Assembly: GCF_020229735.1 (NCBI RefSeq)
Contig: NZ_CP083455.1
Coordinates: 2,727,501-2,791,500 of the forward strand
Length of the DNA stretch: 64,000 nt
Direction of reading: 5' to 3'
Origin: Deinococcus taeanensis
GTDB taxonomy: Bacteria; Deinococcota; Deinococci; Deinococcales; Deinococcaceae
Shown here: positions 18,740 through 27,421 of the stretch, in pieces
Layout: each line of letters begins with the position of its first letter
How positions within the stretch are numbered: the stretch's first letter is position 1
The notes under the pieces: model-generated
Databases searched by the model: none
Seen by the model: the letters and a program-made list of their open reading frames with translations, nothing else
What the model was told of the DNA's origin: nothing
Made by a program: the position numbers and the translations under genes

Positions 18740-19972
18740 TCAGGGCAGCGGGCGGGGAGGCGGGGCGTACGTGGCGCGCGCCGGGACGCTGAGCGTGTCA
18801 CGTTCCGGGTACCGCAGGGCCGTGAGGGCCCCCCCAAACGCGCAGCCTGTATCAATATTCACCGTGTTGCCCACCCAGCGGGGCGCGGCGTGGGGCGTGT
18901 GCCCGTACACGACGAGCACCTCGCCCGCATACCCGGCCGCCCAGTCGCGGCGCACGGGAAGGCCCAGGTCGTCACGTTCGCCGGTGGTGTCGCCGTACAG
19001 CGCGAAACTGCGGGCGCGGCCGCTGGTGCGCCCGTGGTAGTGCGCCGGGAGCCCCCCGTGCGCGGCCACCAGACGGCCGCCGTCCAGCAGCAGGTGCGAG
19101 GGAAGCCCCTCGATGAACGTCCGCACCTGCGCCTGGAACGCCGGGCCGCCGGCCGCGACCTGCTCCAGGGTCACGTCCAGGCCGTGCAGCGCCTTCACGG
19201 CCTTTCCGGACAGGGCGCGGGCCAGTTTCTCATCGTGATTGCCTGGCACGCACAGCGCCGCGCCGGACGCAACCATGCCCATCACCAGGCGCAGCACCCC
19301 GGCGCTGTCCGGGCCGCGGTCCACGAGATCGCCCAGGAACACGGCCGTGCGGCCGGCAGGGGGGCTCACTGCGTTCCCGTCCAGCCCGTAGCCCAGGCGC
19401 CGCAGCAGTGCCCGCAGTTCATCCAGGCAGCCGTGCACGTCGCCGATCAGGTCGAACGGGCCGGTCAGATCCCGGCGGTCCACGCGCAGCGGCACGCGCC
19501 GCACCGGCACCCCCGTGATCTGCGTCTCGCCGCGCAGCAGCCACGCCTGCCGGAACCCCTCAGCCCGCAGGCCGCCCGCCGTTCGGCGCAGCTCGGCAAT
19601 CTGCGCGGCCAGCTCCCCAGGCGGCACCCGGTCGCCCACGCGGGCTTCCAGGACGGCGCGCGGCTCGTCCAGGATCACCGCTGCGGCGCGGACGTCCTGC
19701 TCGCGCGCCAGGGCCGCCCACGGCGCCCGCTCCACAGGCCGCGCCAGCGGCGCGATCATCACCGCCAGCCCGCCCGCCGCGAGGCGCGCCGCCACGGCCG
19801 CCCGCAGCGCCTCCCCGTCCGGGAAGTGACGCGCATCGAACACCTCGTCGGCGCTGAAGTGCCGCGCCGCGAACGCCGCGCGCCCCGACCCGGGCGCACC
19901 CAGCAGCAGCAGCAGGGCCAGGGCCGGCAGCTCAATCGCGGGCGGGTCACTCAGCAGCGTCACGCCCCGCAT
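18740..19972 (-). CDS. Kinase-like plus metallophosphatase protein (Pnkp-like)
   Basis: 410 aa. Residues 5-170 look like the 5'-kinase domain of bacterial Pnkp, but the P-loop reads GAPGSGRAAFA: the Lys and following Ser/Thr are replaced, so phosphotransfer is doubtful. Residues 175-410 are an intact calcineurin-like phosphatase (GDVHGCLDEL, GDLVDRGPDS, GNHDEKL, AHGGLP, GHTP). The ligase-like third domain of Pnkp is missing. It precedes priA on the same strand with a 73-bp gap, which hints at DNA or RNA end repair. The start ATG 19972 is the most plausible; longer frames lack support. Confidence 0.75.
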   Translation of the reverse strand: MRGVTLLSDPPAIELPALALLLLLGAPGSGRAAFAARHFSADEVFDARHFPDGEALRAAVAARLAAGGLAVMIAPLARPVERAPWAALAREQDVRAAAVILDEPRAVLEARVGDRVPPGELAAQIAELRRTAGGLRAEGFRQAWLLRGETQITGVPVRRVPLRVDRRDLTGPFDLIGDVHGCLDELRALLRRLGYGLDGNAVSPPAGRTAVFLGDLVDRGPDSAGVLRLVMGMVASGAALCVPGNHDEKLARALSGKAVKALHGLDVTLEQVAAGGPAFQAQVRTFIEGLPSHLLLDGGRLVAAHGGLPAHYHGRTSGRARSFALYGDTTGERDDLGLPVRRDWAAGYAGEVLVVYGHTPHAAPRWVGNTVNIDTGCAFGGALTALRYPERDTLSVPARATYAPPPRPLP

Positions 19973-20064
19973 CCTCGCACAGCGCGCCGCGCCCCTGACC
20001 GGACGCTGACGCTGCGGGCTTTCCCACACCCGGCGCGCACTCCCGGCCCGTAGCATCCGGACCG

Positions 20065-21648
20065 ATGCGTTCTCCTGGTTCCCGCGCCGCCCTGCTCACC
20101 CTGACGCTCCTGACCCCGGCCCTGCAGCCTGACGCCCGCGCCGCGACGCCCCACAGTGCGGACGGCTGGTACGCCCTGGCCCGATCGCACATGCAGGCCA
20201 GGCAGCTGCAGGCTGCGGAGCAGGCGTTCACGCAGGCCGCCGCCCTGAACCCCACCGCCGCCAACTGGCGCGCGCTGGCCGACACCCGCGCCGCCCTGCG
20301 CCACTACGACGCGGCCGTGCAGGCCTACGAGCAGGCCGCCGCCCGCGCCCGCGCCCGCGGCGACACCGCCACCGCCCGCGCCACAGACCTGATTGCCGCC
20401 CGCTACCGCCAGGAGGGCGAAGCGTACCTGCTCACCCCCGGCGCCGCGCCGCCCGCCTGCACGCCCCGCCCCGCAAAACTGGAACCCGAGTCGGGCATTC
20501 TGCTGGGCCGGTACGCCGACGAGCAGGCCGTCACGGCCAGCGGCACCCTGAGCGTCGATCCACGCCTCGGCACGCCGCTGGCCGTGAGTTTCCGGTACTT
20601 CACCCTGCGCGCTCCGGGTCAGGGTGAGGCGTTCCCCACCCGCTGGGTCAGCGCCGCCCGCCGCGCCGGCCAGGCCGTCCACATCGCCCTGGAGCCCGGG
20701 ATGCCGCTGCGGCAGGTGACAGAACAGACGCTCCTGCCCTTCGCCCGGGCCGCGCGGACGTCGGGCGTGCCCATCTACCTGCGTTTCGCCGGGGAATTCA
20801 ATGATCCCAGCAACGAATGGAGCCGCGACCCTGCGCTGTACCGCACGAGATTCCGCCTCGTGCATGACGTCATGGCCCGCACCGCCCCGAACGTCGCGCT
20901 GGTCTGGATGCCCATGCCGTCACGCCTGGACATCATCGACCGGTACTACCCTGGCCCGGACGCCGTGGACTGGGTCGGCCTGAGCCTGTACGCCACCCCG
21001 TACCGCAACGGAAACCTGCGCGACAGCGCCCTGACGGACAGTCCCCTGGACGCCCTGGACCCCATCTACCGCCGCTACGCCTGCACGCACCCCATCCAGA
21101 TCAGCGAGTTCGCGTCCTCCAACCGCAGCGGCGCGCAGCCGGGCGCAGGATACGCGAGCTTCGCCGCGCAGAAACTCCGCGAGCTGTACTGGGGGGCCGC
21201 CCTGCGCTACCCGCGCGTGAAGAACATTAACTGGCTGGACCTGAACATGCTCGGCAACCCGTACGTGCAGCCCCGCCCCATGACGCGCCGCAACGACTAC
21301 CGCCTGCTGGACATTCCCGAGAAGCTCGCCGCCTTCCGCGAGGTCCTCACCCACCCGGCCTTCCTGACCAGTCCCGGCGGCCGCGCGCCGCTCACGCCGC
21401 AGCCCTTTCCCACCCGGGTCCGGCGCGGCGCTCCCCTTCAGGGCCACCTGTGGGTCAGAACGGCTGAGCCGCTCGCCCGCCTCACCCTCACCCTCGACGG
21501 TCGGCCCGTGACGGTCGGCGCGGCCCTTCCGTTCGCCTTCACGCTCCCTGCCGACCTCACGTCCGGGCCGCATACCCTGACCCTCACTGCCCTGAACGCC
21601 GCCGGGGAACCCCTCCTGACGCGCGCGCGGCCCTTCACCGTGCAGTGA
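20065..21648 (+). CDS. Secreted GH26-like glycoside hydrolase with TPR
   Basis: 527 aa. A signal peptide (to about residue 26, DARA-A) is followed by two TPR-like helices pairs (31-115), then a GH26/beta-mannanase-like barrel (135-430): IALEPGMPL, RFAGEFND with the predicted acid/base Glu, and QISEFASS with the predicted nucleophile Glu. The C-terminal 90 residues are an Ig-like beta domain (RLTLTLDGRPVT). It may cut a beta-mannan or similar glycan outside the cell. TAGCAT lies 8 nt before the ATG. It is divergent from the Pnkp-like gene. Confidence 0.75.
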   Translation: MRSPGSRAALLTLTLLTPALQPDARAATPHSADGWYALARSHMQARQLQAAEQAFTQAAALNPTAANWRALADTRAALRHYDAAVQAYEQAAARARARGDTATARATDLIAARYRQEGEAYLLTPGAAPPACTPRPAKLEPESGILLGRYADEQAVTASGTLSVDPRLGTPLAVSFRYFTLRAPGQGEAFPTRWVSAARRAGQAVHIALEPGMPLRQVTEQTLLPFARAARTSGVPIYLRFAGEFNDPSNEWSRDPALYRTRFRLVHDVMARTAPNVALVWMPMPSRLDIIDRYYPGPDAVDWVGLSLYATPYRNGNLRDSALTDSPLDALDPIYRRYACTHPIQISEFASSNRSGAQPGAGYASFAAQKLRELYWGAALRYPRVKNINWLDLNMLGNPYVQPRPMTRRNDYRLLDIPEKLAAFREVLTHPAFLTSPGGRAPLTPQPFPTRVRRGAPLQGHLWVRTAEPLARLTLTLDGRPVTVGAALPFAFTLPADLTSGPHTLTLTALNAAGEPLLTRARPFTVQ

Positions 21649-21872
21649 AACGCGGCCCATGAACGCCCCTCGCGTCAGTGCCTGCTGGACTGCCCCTCAA
21701 CCCGTCCCGCCAGGGGTGCAGAAGGCCAGCTCAGCCGGAGGGCCGGGGCGCCCATGTGAACCCCAGCAGGCCGGACGAAGCGCCGTCCTTCCTGAACCCC
21801 ACCACTCACCGGCCCGGGAACGTGCGCTGTCAGTCCAGTGGAGAACGCGCGCCAGCAGGGGCGACAGGCAAT

Positions 21873-21895
21873 AAAAAAGCCGCCTCGTGGGCGGT
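21873..21895 (-). terminator. Intrinsic terminator in repeat copy 1
   Basis: CCGCC stem, CACGA loop, GGCGG, then C and six T on the minus strand. Confidence 0.75.
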
Positions 21896-21905
21896 GATGT
21901 CAATA

Positions 21906-21934
21906 AATATAGCGCCTTATGCAGGGCCGGTCAA
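21906..21934 (-). promoter_or_regulatory. Predicted sigma-70 promoter in repeat copy 1
   Basis: -35 TTGACC (21929-21934) and -10 TATATT (21906-21911), 17-bp spacing, minus strand. No minus-strand gene follows; it points into the terminator of the same repeat. Confidence 0.65.
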
Positions 21935-22087
21935 GGCTATGCGGTGGGCGTGACAGGAAGGCGGTGGGCCAGGCCCGCTGGCCGCGCCGGCAGGAAACGG
22001 TGACGGCGGTATGCAGCGCCGGGCCGCTGTGTGGCCGGAGAGCAGGGGTCGGCCTGGGGGCTATCCTCTGGGCGTGAGGGCAGCGCG

Positions 22088-22939
22088 GTGAGCGGCGTGG
22101 TGTGGCTGGCACTGGACGGGGTGGGACACCCGCTGGATGCGCCTGCCGGCAGCGTGTGGGCGCAGTCCCTCCCGACCCTGCGTCCTCTGGTGGACGCCGG
22201 GCGCGTGCTGGACGCCACGTTGGGCGTGCCGGGCCTGCCACAGTCCGGCACCGGGCAGAGCTGCTGGTTGACCGGCCGGGACGCCGTGCGCGTCATGGGG
22301 GAGCACTTCGGGCCGCACCCGGGACCCACCCTGCAGGCCCTGCTGAGGGAAGAGGCCCTGCCGGTCCGGCTGGTGCGTGCAGGGAGGCGGGTGGCGTTGG
22401 CGAACGAGTACGTACCGGCGTACTTTCAGGCGCTGGAGGTCGGGGCGGGGCGCCGCAACCGCATGGGGTGCTTTCCGTTCTCGGTGCGGGCGGCGGGCGC
22501 GCCGCTGAACCCGGGCGGCCTGCCGCTGGTCGGGGCGACGCTGGGCATGTCGTTCGAGCGGCCCTGGCGGGAAGTGTCGGCCCTGGACTCCCTGAACCGC
22601 GCCGGAGAGGCCCTGAGCAGCGCGGCTGGCGAGCTGGACCTGCTGATGCTGGACCTGTGGTTTGGGGACCTGCTGGGGCACGCAGGGGAACCTGACGTTC
22701 CGGTGGATGCGCTGCGAGCCGGCCGGGCCTACCTGCGGCGGGTGGACGCGCTGCTGACCGGTGTGGTGGCGGGGGGCGCGCGGGTGGTGGTGAGCAGCGA
22801 TCACGGCAATCTGGAGAACCTGAACACGAAATCCCACACGCGGGCGCGCGTGCCGTTTGCCGGGGTGGGGGTCGACCTGGGCGGGGCAGAAACGGTGGTG
22901 GAGGCTGGTGTGGTTCTGTCCAGCTGGTTCGGGGTCTAG
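22088..22939 (+). CDS. Alkaline-phosphatase-superfamily metalloenzyme
   Basis: 283 aa related to cofactor-independent phosphoglycerate mutase and phosphopentomutase. LALDGVGHP holds the first metal Asp, SGTGQS the nucleophilic Ser/Thr loop, and SSDHGNLEN with SHTRARVPF the metal-binding C-terminal motif. It is shorter than true iPGM (about 510 aa) because the inserted domain is small. Substrate unknown. The GTG at 22088 has GAGGG 8 nt upstream; the earlier in-frame start lacks a good site. Confidence 0.75.
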   Translation: MSGVVWLALDGVGHPLDAPAGSVWAQSLPTLRPLVDAGRVLDATLGVPGLPQSGTGQSCWLTGRDAVRVMGEHFGPHPGPTLQALLREEALPVRLVRAGRRVALANEYVPAYFQALEVGAGRRNRMGCFPFSVRAAGAPLNPGGLPLVGATLGMSFERPWREVSALDSLNRAGEALSSAAGELDLLMLDLWFGDLLGHAGEPDVPVDALRAGRAYLRRVDALLTGVVAGGARVVVSSDHGNLENLNTKSHTRARVPFAGVGVDLGGAETVVEAGVVLSSWFGV

Positions 22940-23034
22940 AGCAGGGAACGTCCGGAATCCCGGTTGAGTCCGCTGGCGGTGAGGCAGGCCCATCTGGCGC
23001 GGCTGGAGCTCCCGGAGCACCTTTGACCGGCAAA

Positions 23035-23082
23035 GTTATCCACAGGTTTATCCACAGCCGCTGTGGACAGGCTGTGGATAAC
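23035..23082. other. Cluster of DnaA boxes
   Basis: Three perfect TTATCCACA boxes: 23036-23044 (+), 23048-23056 (+) and 23073-23081 (-), plus a weaker one on the minus strand (CTGTCCACA, 23062-23070). GTTATCCACAG and its complement form an 11-bp inverted repeat. It lies in the 250-bp space between an alkaline-phosphatase-fold gene and trpF. Confidence 0.7.
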
Positions 23083-23170
23083 AGGGACGCGCTGGCGCCT
23101 TGGGCAAGCGAATTTGTTCGCGTGCCACACCTTTTTCAGGTCCTTACCGGTGGTGTTCCACTGGTTCCAG

Positions 23171-23206
23171 AGTTTTCCACAGGCTCTCGTTTCACTGTGG
23201 AAAACT
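23171..23206. repeat. 12-bp inverted repeat with DnaA-box-like halves
   Basis: AGTTTTCCACAG at 23171-23182 and its exact complement at 23195-23206, 12-nt loop. Each half contains TTTTCCACA, one base from a DnaA box. It overlaps the last codons of trpF and could also terminate that gene. Confidence 0.6.
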
Positions 23207-23821
23207 CTGTGCGTTCAGGCGGGCCACCTGCACAAATTCGCGCACCGCGCGCGGATCTTTGACGCCTGGCCCAGCTTCCAGGCGGCTGACGGCATCCACC
23301 CCCGCTGGCGCCAGGGCCTGCATGGCCTGCGCCACATTCTCTGGTCCCAGCCCCCCTGCCAGCCAGGCGCCCCGGGGGAATTGAGGACGCAGAGCGCTCC
23401 AGTCCAGCGGAATTCCACCGCCAGGTTCAGGCGCGTCCAGCATCAGGGTAACGCCAGGGTGCCCGTGCCACATGTCTGCCGCGTCGGCTAATTCAACCGG
23501 GCGCACGACACGCAGAACGGGATAATACGCGGCCACCCGGGTTACGTAAAGTCCCGGCAGGTTCCCGTGCAGCTGCACGGCACTCACGCGGGCCTCCTCG
23601 GACAGGCGCAGCACCTCGTCCAGGCCCTGGTTCAGAAACACGCCCACCCGCGCCACAGCGGGGCCCACACTCAGGCCCGCCTCGCGCGCCACCTGGGGCG
23701 TCACGAGCCGCCGGCTGACCGGCGCAAAGATGAACCCCAGGGCGTCGGCGCCCGCCTCGGCACTCAGCACCGCGTCCCGTACGCTGGTCGTCCCGCACAC
23801 CTTCACCCGCACGCCACTCAC
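23192..23821 (-). CDS. trpF: Phosphoribosylanthranilate isomerase
   Basis: 209-aa TIM-barrel enzyme of tryptophan synthesis. KVCGTT holds the catalytic Cys, [11 protein letters not shown] the first phosphate-loop region, AVQLHG the central strand, [11 protein letters not shown] the catalytic Asp, and [15 protein letters not shown] the C-terminal phosphate site (the family norm is SSGVE, here SRLE). The start overlaps the stop of the small upstream gene by 4 bp. No other trp gene is nearby. Confidence 0.9.
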   Translation of the reverse strand: MSGVRVKVCGTTSVRDAVLSAEAGADALGFIFAPVSRRLVTPQVAREAGLSVGPAVARVGVFLNQGLDEVLRLSEEARVSAVQLHGNLPGLYVTRVAAYYPVLRVVRPVELADAADMWHGHPGVTLMLDAPEPGGGIPLDWSALRPQFPRGAWLAGGLGPENVAQAMQALAPAGVDAVSRLEAGPGVKDPRAVREFVQVARLNAQSFPQ

Positions 23822-24060
23822 GCGCCGCGCTCCGCTTCCAGCTCACTCACGCGGGCTTCCAGGGCCCGCACCTGCCGCGTCAGCGCCAGCAGGAGCAGTG
23901 CGTAATGGTCGTACAGTTTCGGCCGCTCCATGCGCAGCTCGCCGCTCAGCCAGCTGTTCAGCAGCCGCTCCGCTTCAGTCAGCACCTCCGCGTCCGGGAC
24001 GTCCCGGTACGAACGGCTGCCCAAGATCTCCCGCGCGAAATTCAGTTCCCGGTCACTCAC
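23818..24060 (-). CDS. Small hypothetical protein with C-terminal coiled coil
   Basis: About 80 aa from a GTG at 24060 ([20 protein letters not shown]), ending in a Leu/Arg/Glu heptad pattern ([19 protein letters not shown]) that predicts a coiled coil. The stop overlaps the trpF ATG, so the two are translationally coupled. The start is uncertain: a TTG at 24129 would add 23 residues. No family recognised. Confidence 0.6.
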   Translation of the reverse strand: MSDRELNFAREILGSRSYRDVPDAEVLTEAERLLNSWLSGELRMERPKLYDHYALLLLALTRQVRALEARVSELEAERGA

Positions 24061-24173
24061 CCTTCCATTGTCCGGCACCCGGGCCGGCTCGGGGCGCCGC
24101 CGCTGACCTGCGCCGCTGAGCTGCGTCAAAGTGCCGATGCCGCCCGGCGACCGCCCGTGCGAGGCTGGGCGGC

Positions 24174-25409
24174 ATGAGCGACCCGGCGCCGCGCGAAACG
24201 ACCCTGCATCTCCTCGTGACCCGCGCCGGGTGCGGCGCGGACGCGGCGTGCCACACGCTGACCGTGCACACGACCACCTATGCGGGCGAGAACGTTCTGG
24301 AAGCCGCGCAGAGCGCAGGCCTGCGCGGACGCCTGGGCCGGCGTCTGGCGTTTACTCCCCACGGACGCGGCGCGGACGGGGTCACCCGCGCAACCTGCGC
24401 CTGGCATCTGTTCACGGACGGTCCTGTCGCCGGCCCACCCGTTCCGGCTAGCCTGCGCGCCCTGGCCTGCGCCGCGCGCTCACCCACCGCCACCCCCTGG
24501 TTCCACGCAGACTGGCAGGCCGGCGCGCTCGCGTGGCTGGACGCGGAACTCGCCGTACAGGGGTGCTCACGCACCGGGGCGCCCACCGTCCTGAAACACT
24601 GGCAGATCAGCCTGTTGTGGCGCGTGCCCACGGTGCGCGGGGCCGTGTACTTCAAGGCCGTCCCCGCCTTTTTTCGCCGGGAAGTGCAGGTAACCCCCCG
24701 CCTGGCAGGTGCAGTGCCGGGCGCCGCGCCGGAGGTTCTGGCGGCCGATGAGCAGCGGGGCTTCCTGCTGCTCGCCGACAGCGGGGAGCCCGGAGGGGAC
24801 CCGGCGGGTGTGCTGCAGCACCTCGCGCACGTGCAGCGCGCCACGCTCCCCCTGCGGTCCCAGCTGCACCTGCGCGAGCGCGGCCCGGCGTACCTGCGGG
24901 CCCACCTGGATGACCTGCTGGGAGACGAGAGCCTGCGCGGAGACCAGCCCGGGGCCCTCACGCCGGACGAGGTGGCCGCGCTGCGGGCCCAGCGGACCGA
25001 CCTGCTGGCTGCCCTGGCGCGTCTGGACGCCAGCCCGTTGCCCCTCACGCTCGGTCACGGAGACCTGCACGCCGGGAACGTCACCACGCGTGGCCGGGCG
25101 GTCACGCTGCTCGACTGGTCCGACGTGAGCCTCACGCACCCGTTCCTGGACGCGAACCCCGCTTATCTGTTCCCGGACGACCCGGCGCCCGGCCCGGCGC
25201 AGCTGAATGCCGCGCGGGACGCATACCTGAGCGTCTGGACGGATCTCGCCCCGCTGGACGAACTGCGCGCCCTGCACGCCGACGCCGTGCGTGCCGGAGA
25301 GCTGTACCGCGCCCTGGGGTACCGGAACGGCATTCAGCGTGCCGTCCCGGACCCCGGTGAATGGGCCGGCGCGCACCTGTGGCATCTGCGCCGCCTGCTG
25401 CGCCCCTGA
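24174..25409 (+). CDS. APH-type phosphotransferase family protein
   Basis: 411 aa. Residues 1-130 match no family I know. The second half has the aminoglycoside-phosphotransferase/choline-kinase core: LGHGDLHAGNV (catalytic loop Asp) and LLDWSDVSLTHPFLD (metal Asp). The substrate could be an antibiotic, a sugar or a metabolite; nothing in the neighbourhood decides. It is divergent from the trpF unit. Confidence 0.75.
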   Translation: MSDPAPRETTLHLLVTRAGCGADAACHTLTVHTTTYAGENVLEAAQSAGLRGRLGRRLAFTPHGRGADGVTRATCAWHLFTDGPVAGPPVPASLRALACAARSPTATPWFHADWQAGALAWLDAELAVQGCSRTGAPTVLKHWQISLLWRVPTVRGAVYFKAVPAFFRREVQVTPRLAGAVPGAAPEVLAADEQRGFLLLADSGEPGGDPAGVLQHLAHVQRATLPLRSQLHLRERGPAYLRAHLDDLLGDESLRGDQPGALTPDEVAALRAQRTDLLAALARLDASPLPLTLGHGDLHAGNVTTRGRAVTLLDWSDVSLTHPFLDANPAYLFPDDPAPGPAQLNAARDAYLSVWTDLAPLDELRALHADAVRAGELYRALGYRNGIQRAVPDPGEWAGAHLWHLRRLLRP

Positions 25410-25414
25410 AAACG

Positions 25415-25444
25415 GGTGCGTCCCTGGATGTCCGGGGACGCACC
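25415..25444. terminator. Hairpin between converging genes
   Basis: 10-bp perfect stem GGTGCGTCCC / GGGACGCACC with a 10-nt loop, no clear T run. It lies between the phosphotransferase (+) and the protease (-). Confidence 0.5.
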
Positions 25445-25459
25445 TGCGGGCCGCGCGGG

Positions 25460-27322
25460 TCAGCGGGGGGTGACGGTGCAGCTGCCCAGGCTGACGCCCT
25501 TGTCCTGACTGTCGCGGTGGCTGGTGGCGGCGCCGCGCAGACTGCCGCCACTGGGGCCCTGCTGCACGCTGCACACCAGGAAGGTCTTGTCGGCGCGCTG
25601 CACGATCACCAGCAGTTCCCCGCCGGCGTCGTCCAGCAGGACGCTGCCTTTCTCGCTGCCGCGCGTGGCCGCGCCGTCAAAACCGCCTTTGTCGTCGCGC
25701 TCATCCACGCTGAGGGCAAAGGTGCCCACGCCCGGGAAGGTCACGTCCCAGCGTTGCCCCAGGCCCAGCCGGACCGGCCAGGTCAGGACCGGAGCGCTGG
25801 GGGTGGGCGCGGCGCCCAGGCTGAGGGTGCAGGTGCCGGCGGCCGCGCCGGTGTCCTTGGCGTCCCGGTAGGCTCTGGCGGTGCCGCGCAGCGTGCCGCC
25901 CGACTGGCCACTGCGTTCGGCGCTGCAGGTGAGCAGGGTCTTGTCGGCGCGGCTCACGATGAACAGCAGCTTGGAGGTGTCCGGGTCGAAGGTGACGAGG
26001 GCGTCACTCTTGGCGCTGCCCTGCGTGGCGGTGCCGGGGTAGTCGCCTTCGCTGTCTTTTGCGGCCAGTCTGATGGCGTACGTGCCGCCCTGCGCGAAGG
26101 TGGCGGTCCACGCCTGGCCGCCTGCCAGGGCGGGCGGCCACGTTCCGCTGGTGGTGCTGGCAGGGGGGGCGGGCGCAGCGGTCCGGGCTTTGAGGCTGAC
26201 CACGCACTCGCCGGTGCGGGTGCCTTTGGCGTCCAGCGTGGGGAAGGTGTAGAAGGTGCCCTTCCAGTCGCTGCTGCTGGCCGCGCCGGGTGTAATGATG
26301 CAGCTGGCGTAGGCTTTGCCGTCCGCGGTCCATTCCACCCAGACCTCGTCGTTGTCGTCGTCGTAGTAGAAGTACGCCGTCTGGTTCTGGCTGCCGTTGC
26401 GGGCGGTGCCTTTCAGGTTGCCGTCCTTGTCCAGCTCCGTGAAGTCCGTGCTCCAGGTGCCGCTCGCGGCGTTGCCGGTCACGCGGACCGTGCCGGTCAC
26501 GCCGCCGCGCGCCGTGGTCAGTGCGGGCGGCCACCCGGGCGCAGGGGTGCTCCTCGGGCTGTCCGTCCTGCCGGCATTCACGGCGCCTTTTTTCAGCACG
26601 AAGCCCGTGACGTTCGGGGTGATCAGGCCCCATGCGACGGCCAGGGGCCGCATGAAGGACGTGCGGGAGTTGTGCTCGCCGGCCACGCCGGCAGAGTGCA
26701 CCCCCACCAGCGCACCGTTCTCGTCGTACGCGCCGCCGCCGGAGTTGCCGGGCCCGGTCTGCGCGTCGTGTTTGACCCACTGCCGGCCGCTGCTGTTCAG
26801 GTCCTCACCGGTGAAGCCGCCCACCGACCCGCGGGAGAACGACAGGGTCATGCCGCCGGTGCCCTGGAAGCCGAACACGAACACGTCGTCCCCGATGCCC
26901 AGGCTGTTGGAGTCCCCGAGTTCGACGAACGGGAGTTTCAGTGTGCCTACGGGTTTCTCGTTGCGGTCCTCCGTAATCTTCACGACCGCGAGGTCCAGGT
27001 TGGGGTCGGCGGCCACGACCTTGCCCCAGTACGTGAATTCCGGTTCCCGGTCCACGAAGCGCACCACACGCACCTGAATCCAGGGGGACAGCTGCCGGGT
27101 GTCGGGGTCGCCCACCACGTGGTAGTTCGTGAGGATGTACCCCTGCGGGCTGATGATGGAGCCGGAGCCGAGCGAACCGTCGAGCTCGCCGTTCCGGTCG
27201 GTGGGGAGCAGCATCACGGTGGCCTGGATGATGCGTTCACGCACGTCTTTCGGCAGGCTCTGCGCGCCGGCCCAGGACCACAGCAGGAGGAGCAGCCCCC
27301 CCAAGACCCTTAAAGTTCTCAT
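25460..27322 (-). CDS. Secreted trypsin-like serine protease with beta-repeat tail
   Basis: 620 aa. The signal peptide ends near residue 20 (AGA-Q). The protease domain (25-240) has the triad His68 (TNYHVV), Asp110 (DLAVVK) and Ser194 (GPGNSGGG). The remaining 360 residues contain about three repeats of roughly 110 aa, each opening near WP..L..G..W and ending in a Cys-containing strand (CxVxL/CTLSL/CTVTP). There is no PDZ domain, unlike DegP. The tail probably binds a substrate or the envelope; that is inference. Confidence 0.85.
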   Translation of the reverse strand: MRTLRVLGGLLLLLWSWAGAQSLPKDVRERIIQATVMLLPTDRNGELDGSLGSGSIISPQGYILTNYHVVGDPDTRQLSPWIQVRVVRFVDREPEFTYWGKVVAADPNLDLAVVKITEDRNEKPVGTLKLPFVELGDSNSLGIGDDVFVFGFQGTGGMTLSFSRGSVGGFTGEDLNSSGRQWVKHDAQTGPGNSGGGAYDENGALVGVHSAGVAGEHNSRTSFMRPLAVAWGLITPNVTGFVLKKGAVNAGRTDSPRSTPAPGWPPALTTARGGVTGTVRVTGNAASGTWSTDFTELDKDGNLKGTARNGSQNQTAYFYYDDDNDEVWVEWTADGKAYASCIITPGAASSSDWKGTFYTFPTLDAKGTRTGECVVSLKARTAAPAPPASTTSGTWPPALAGGQAWTATFAQGGTYAIRLAAKDSEGDYPGTATQGSAKSDALVTFDPDTSKLLFIVSRADKTLLTCSAERSGQSGGTLRGTARAYRDAKDTGAAAGTCTLSLGAAPTPSAPVLTWPVRLGLGQRWDVTFPGVGTFALSVDERDDKGGFDGAATRGSEKGSVLLDDAGGELLVIVQRADKTFLVCSVQQGPSGGSLRGAATSHRDSQDKGVSLGSCTVTPR

Positions 27323-27421
27323 GGTCTATTTAAGCGCACGGTCAGTACGCCCGGCTAGTCCCCCGGGCCTCCTGAGCGGCCACCGCCCTGTTCATGAACA
27401 GGGGGCACAGGGCAGCTTCCG

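Larger units (their letters stand above)
21870..21944 (-). repeat. 75-bp repeat, copy 1: promoter joined to terminator
   Basis: Shares about 71 of 75 bases with 35181-35255. On the minus strand it contains TTGACC, a 17-bp spacer and TATATT, then, beginning about 5 nt after the expected start, a CCGCC/GGCGG hairpin with a six-T run. The predicted RNA is only about 29 nt. The rest of the 440-bp space between 21649 and 22087 holds no recognised gene. Confidence 0.8.

Noticed and set aside
23035..23082. Calling the DnaA-box cluster the chromosome origin
   Set aside because: No dnaA, dnaN or gidA-type neighbours and no AT-rich unwinding region beside it; titration or regulation is equally possible.
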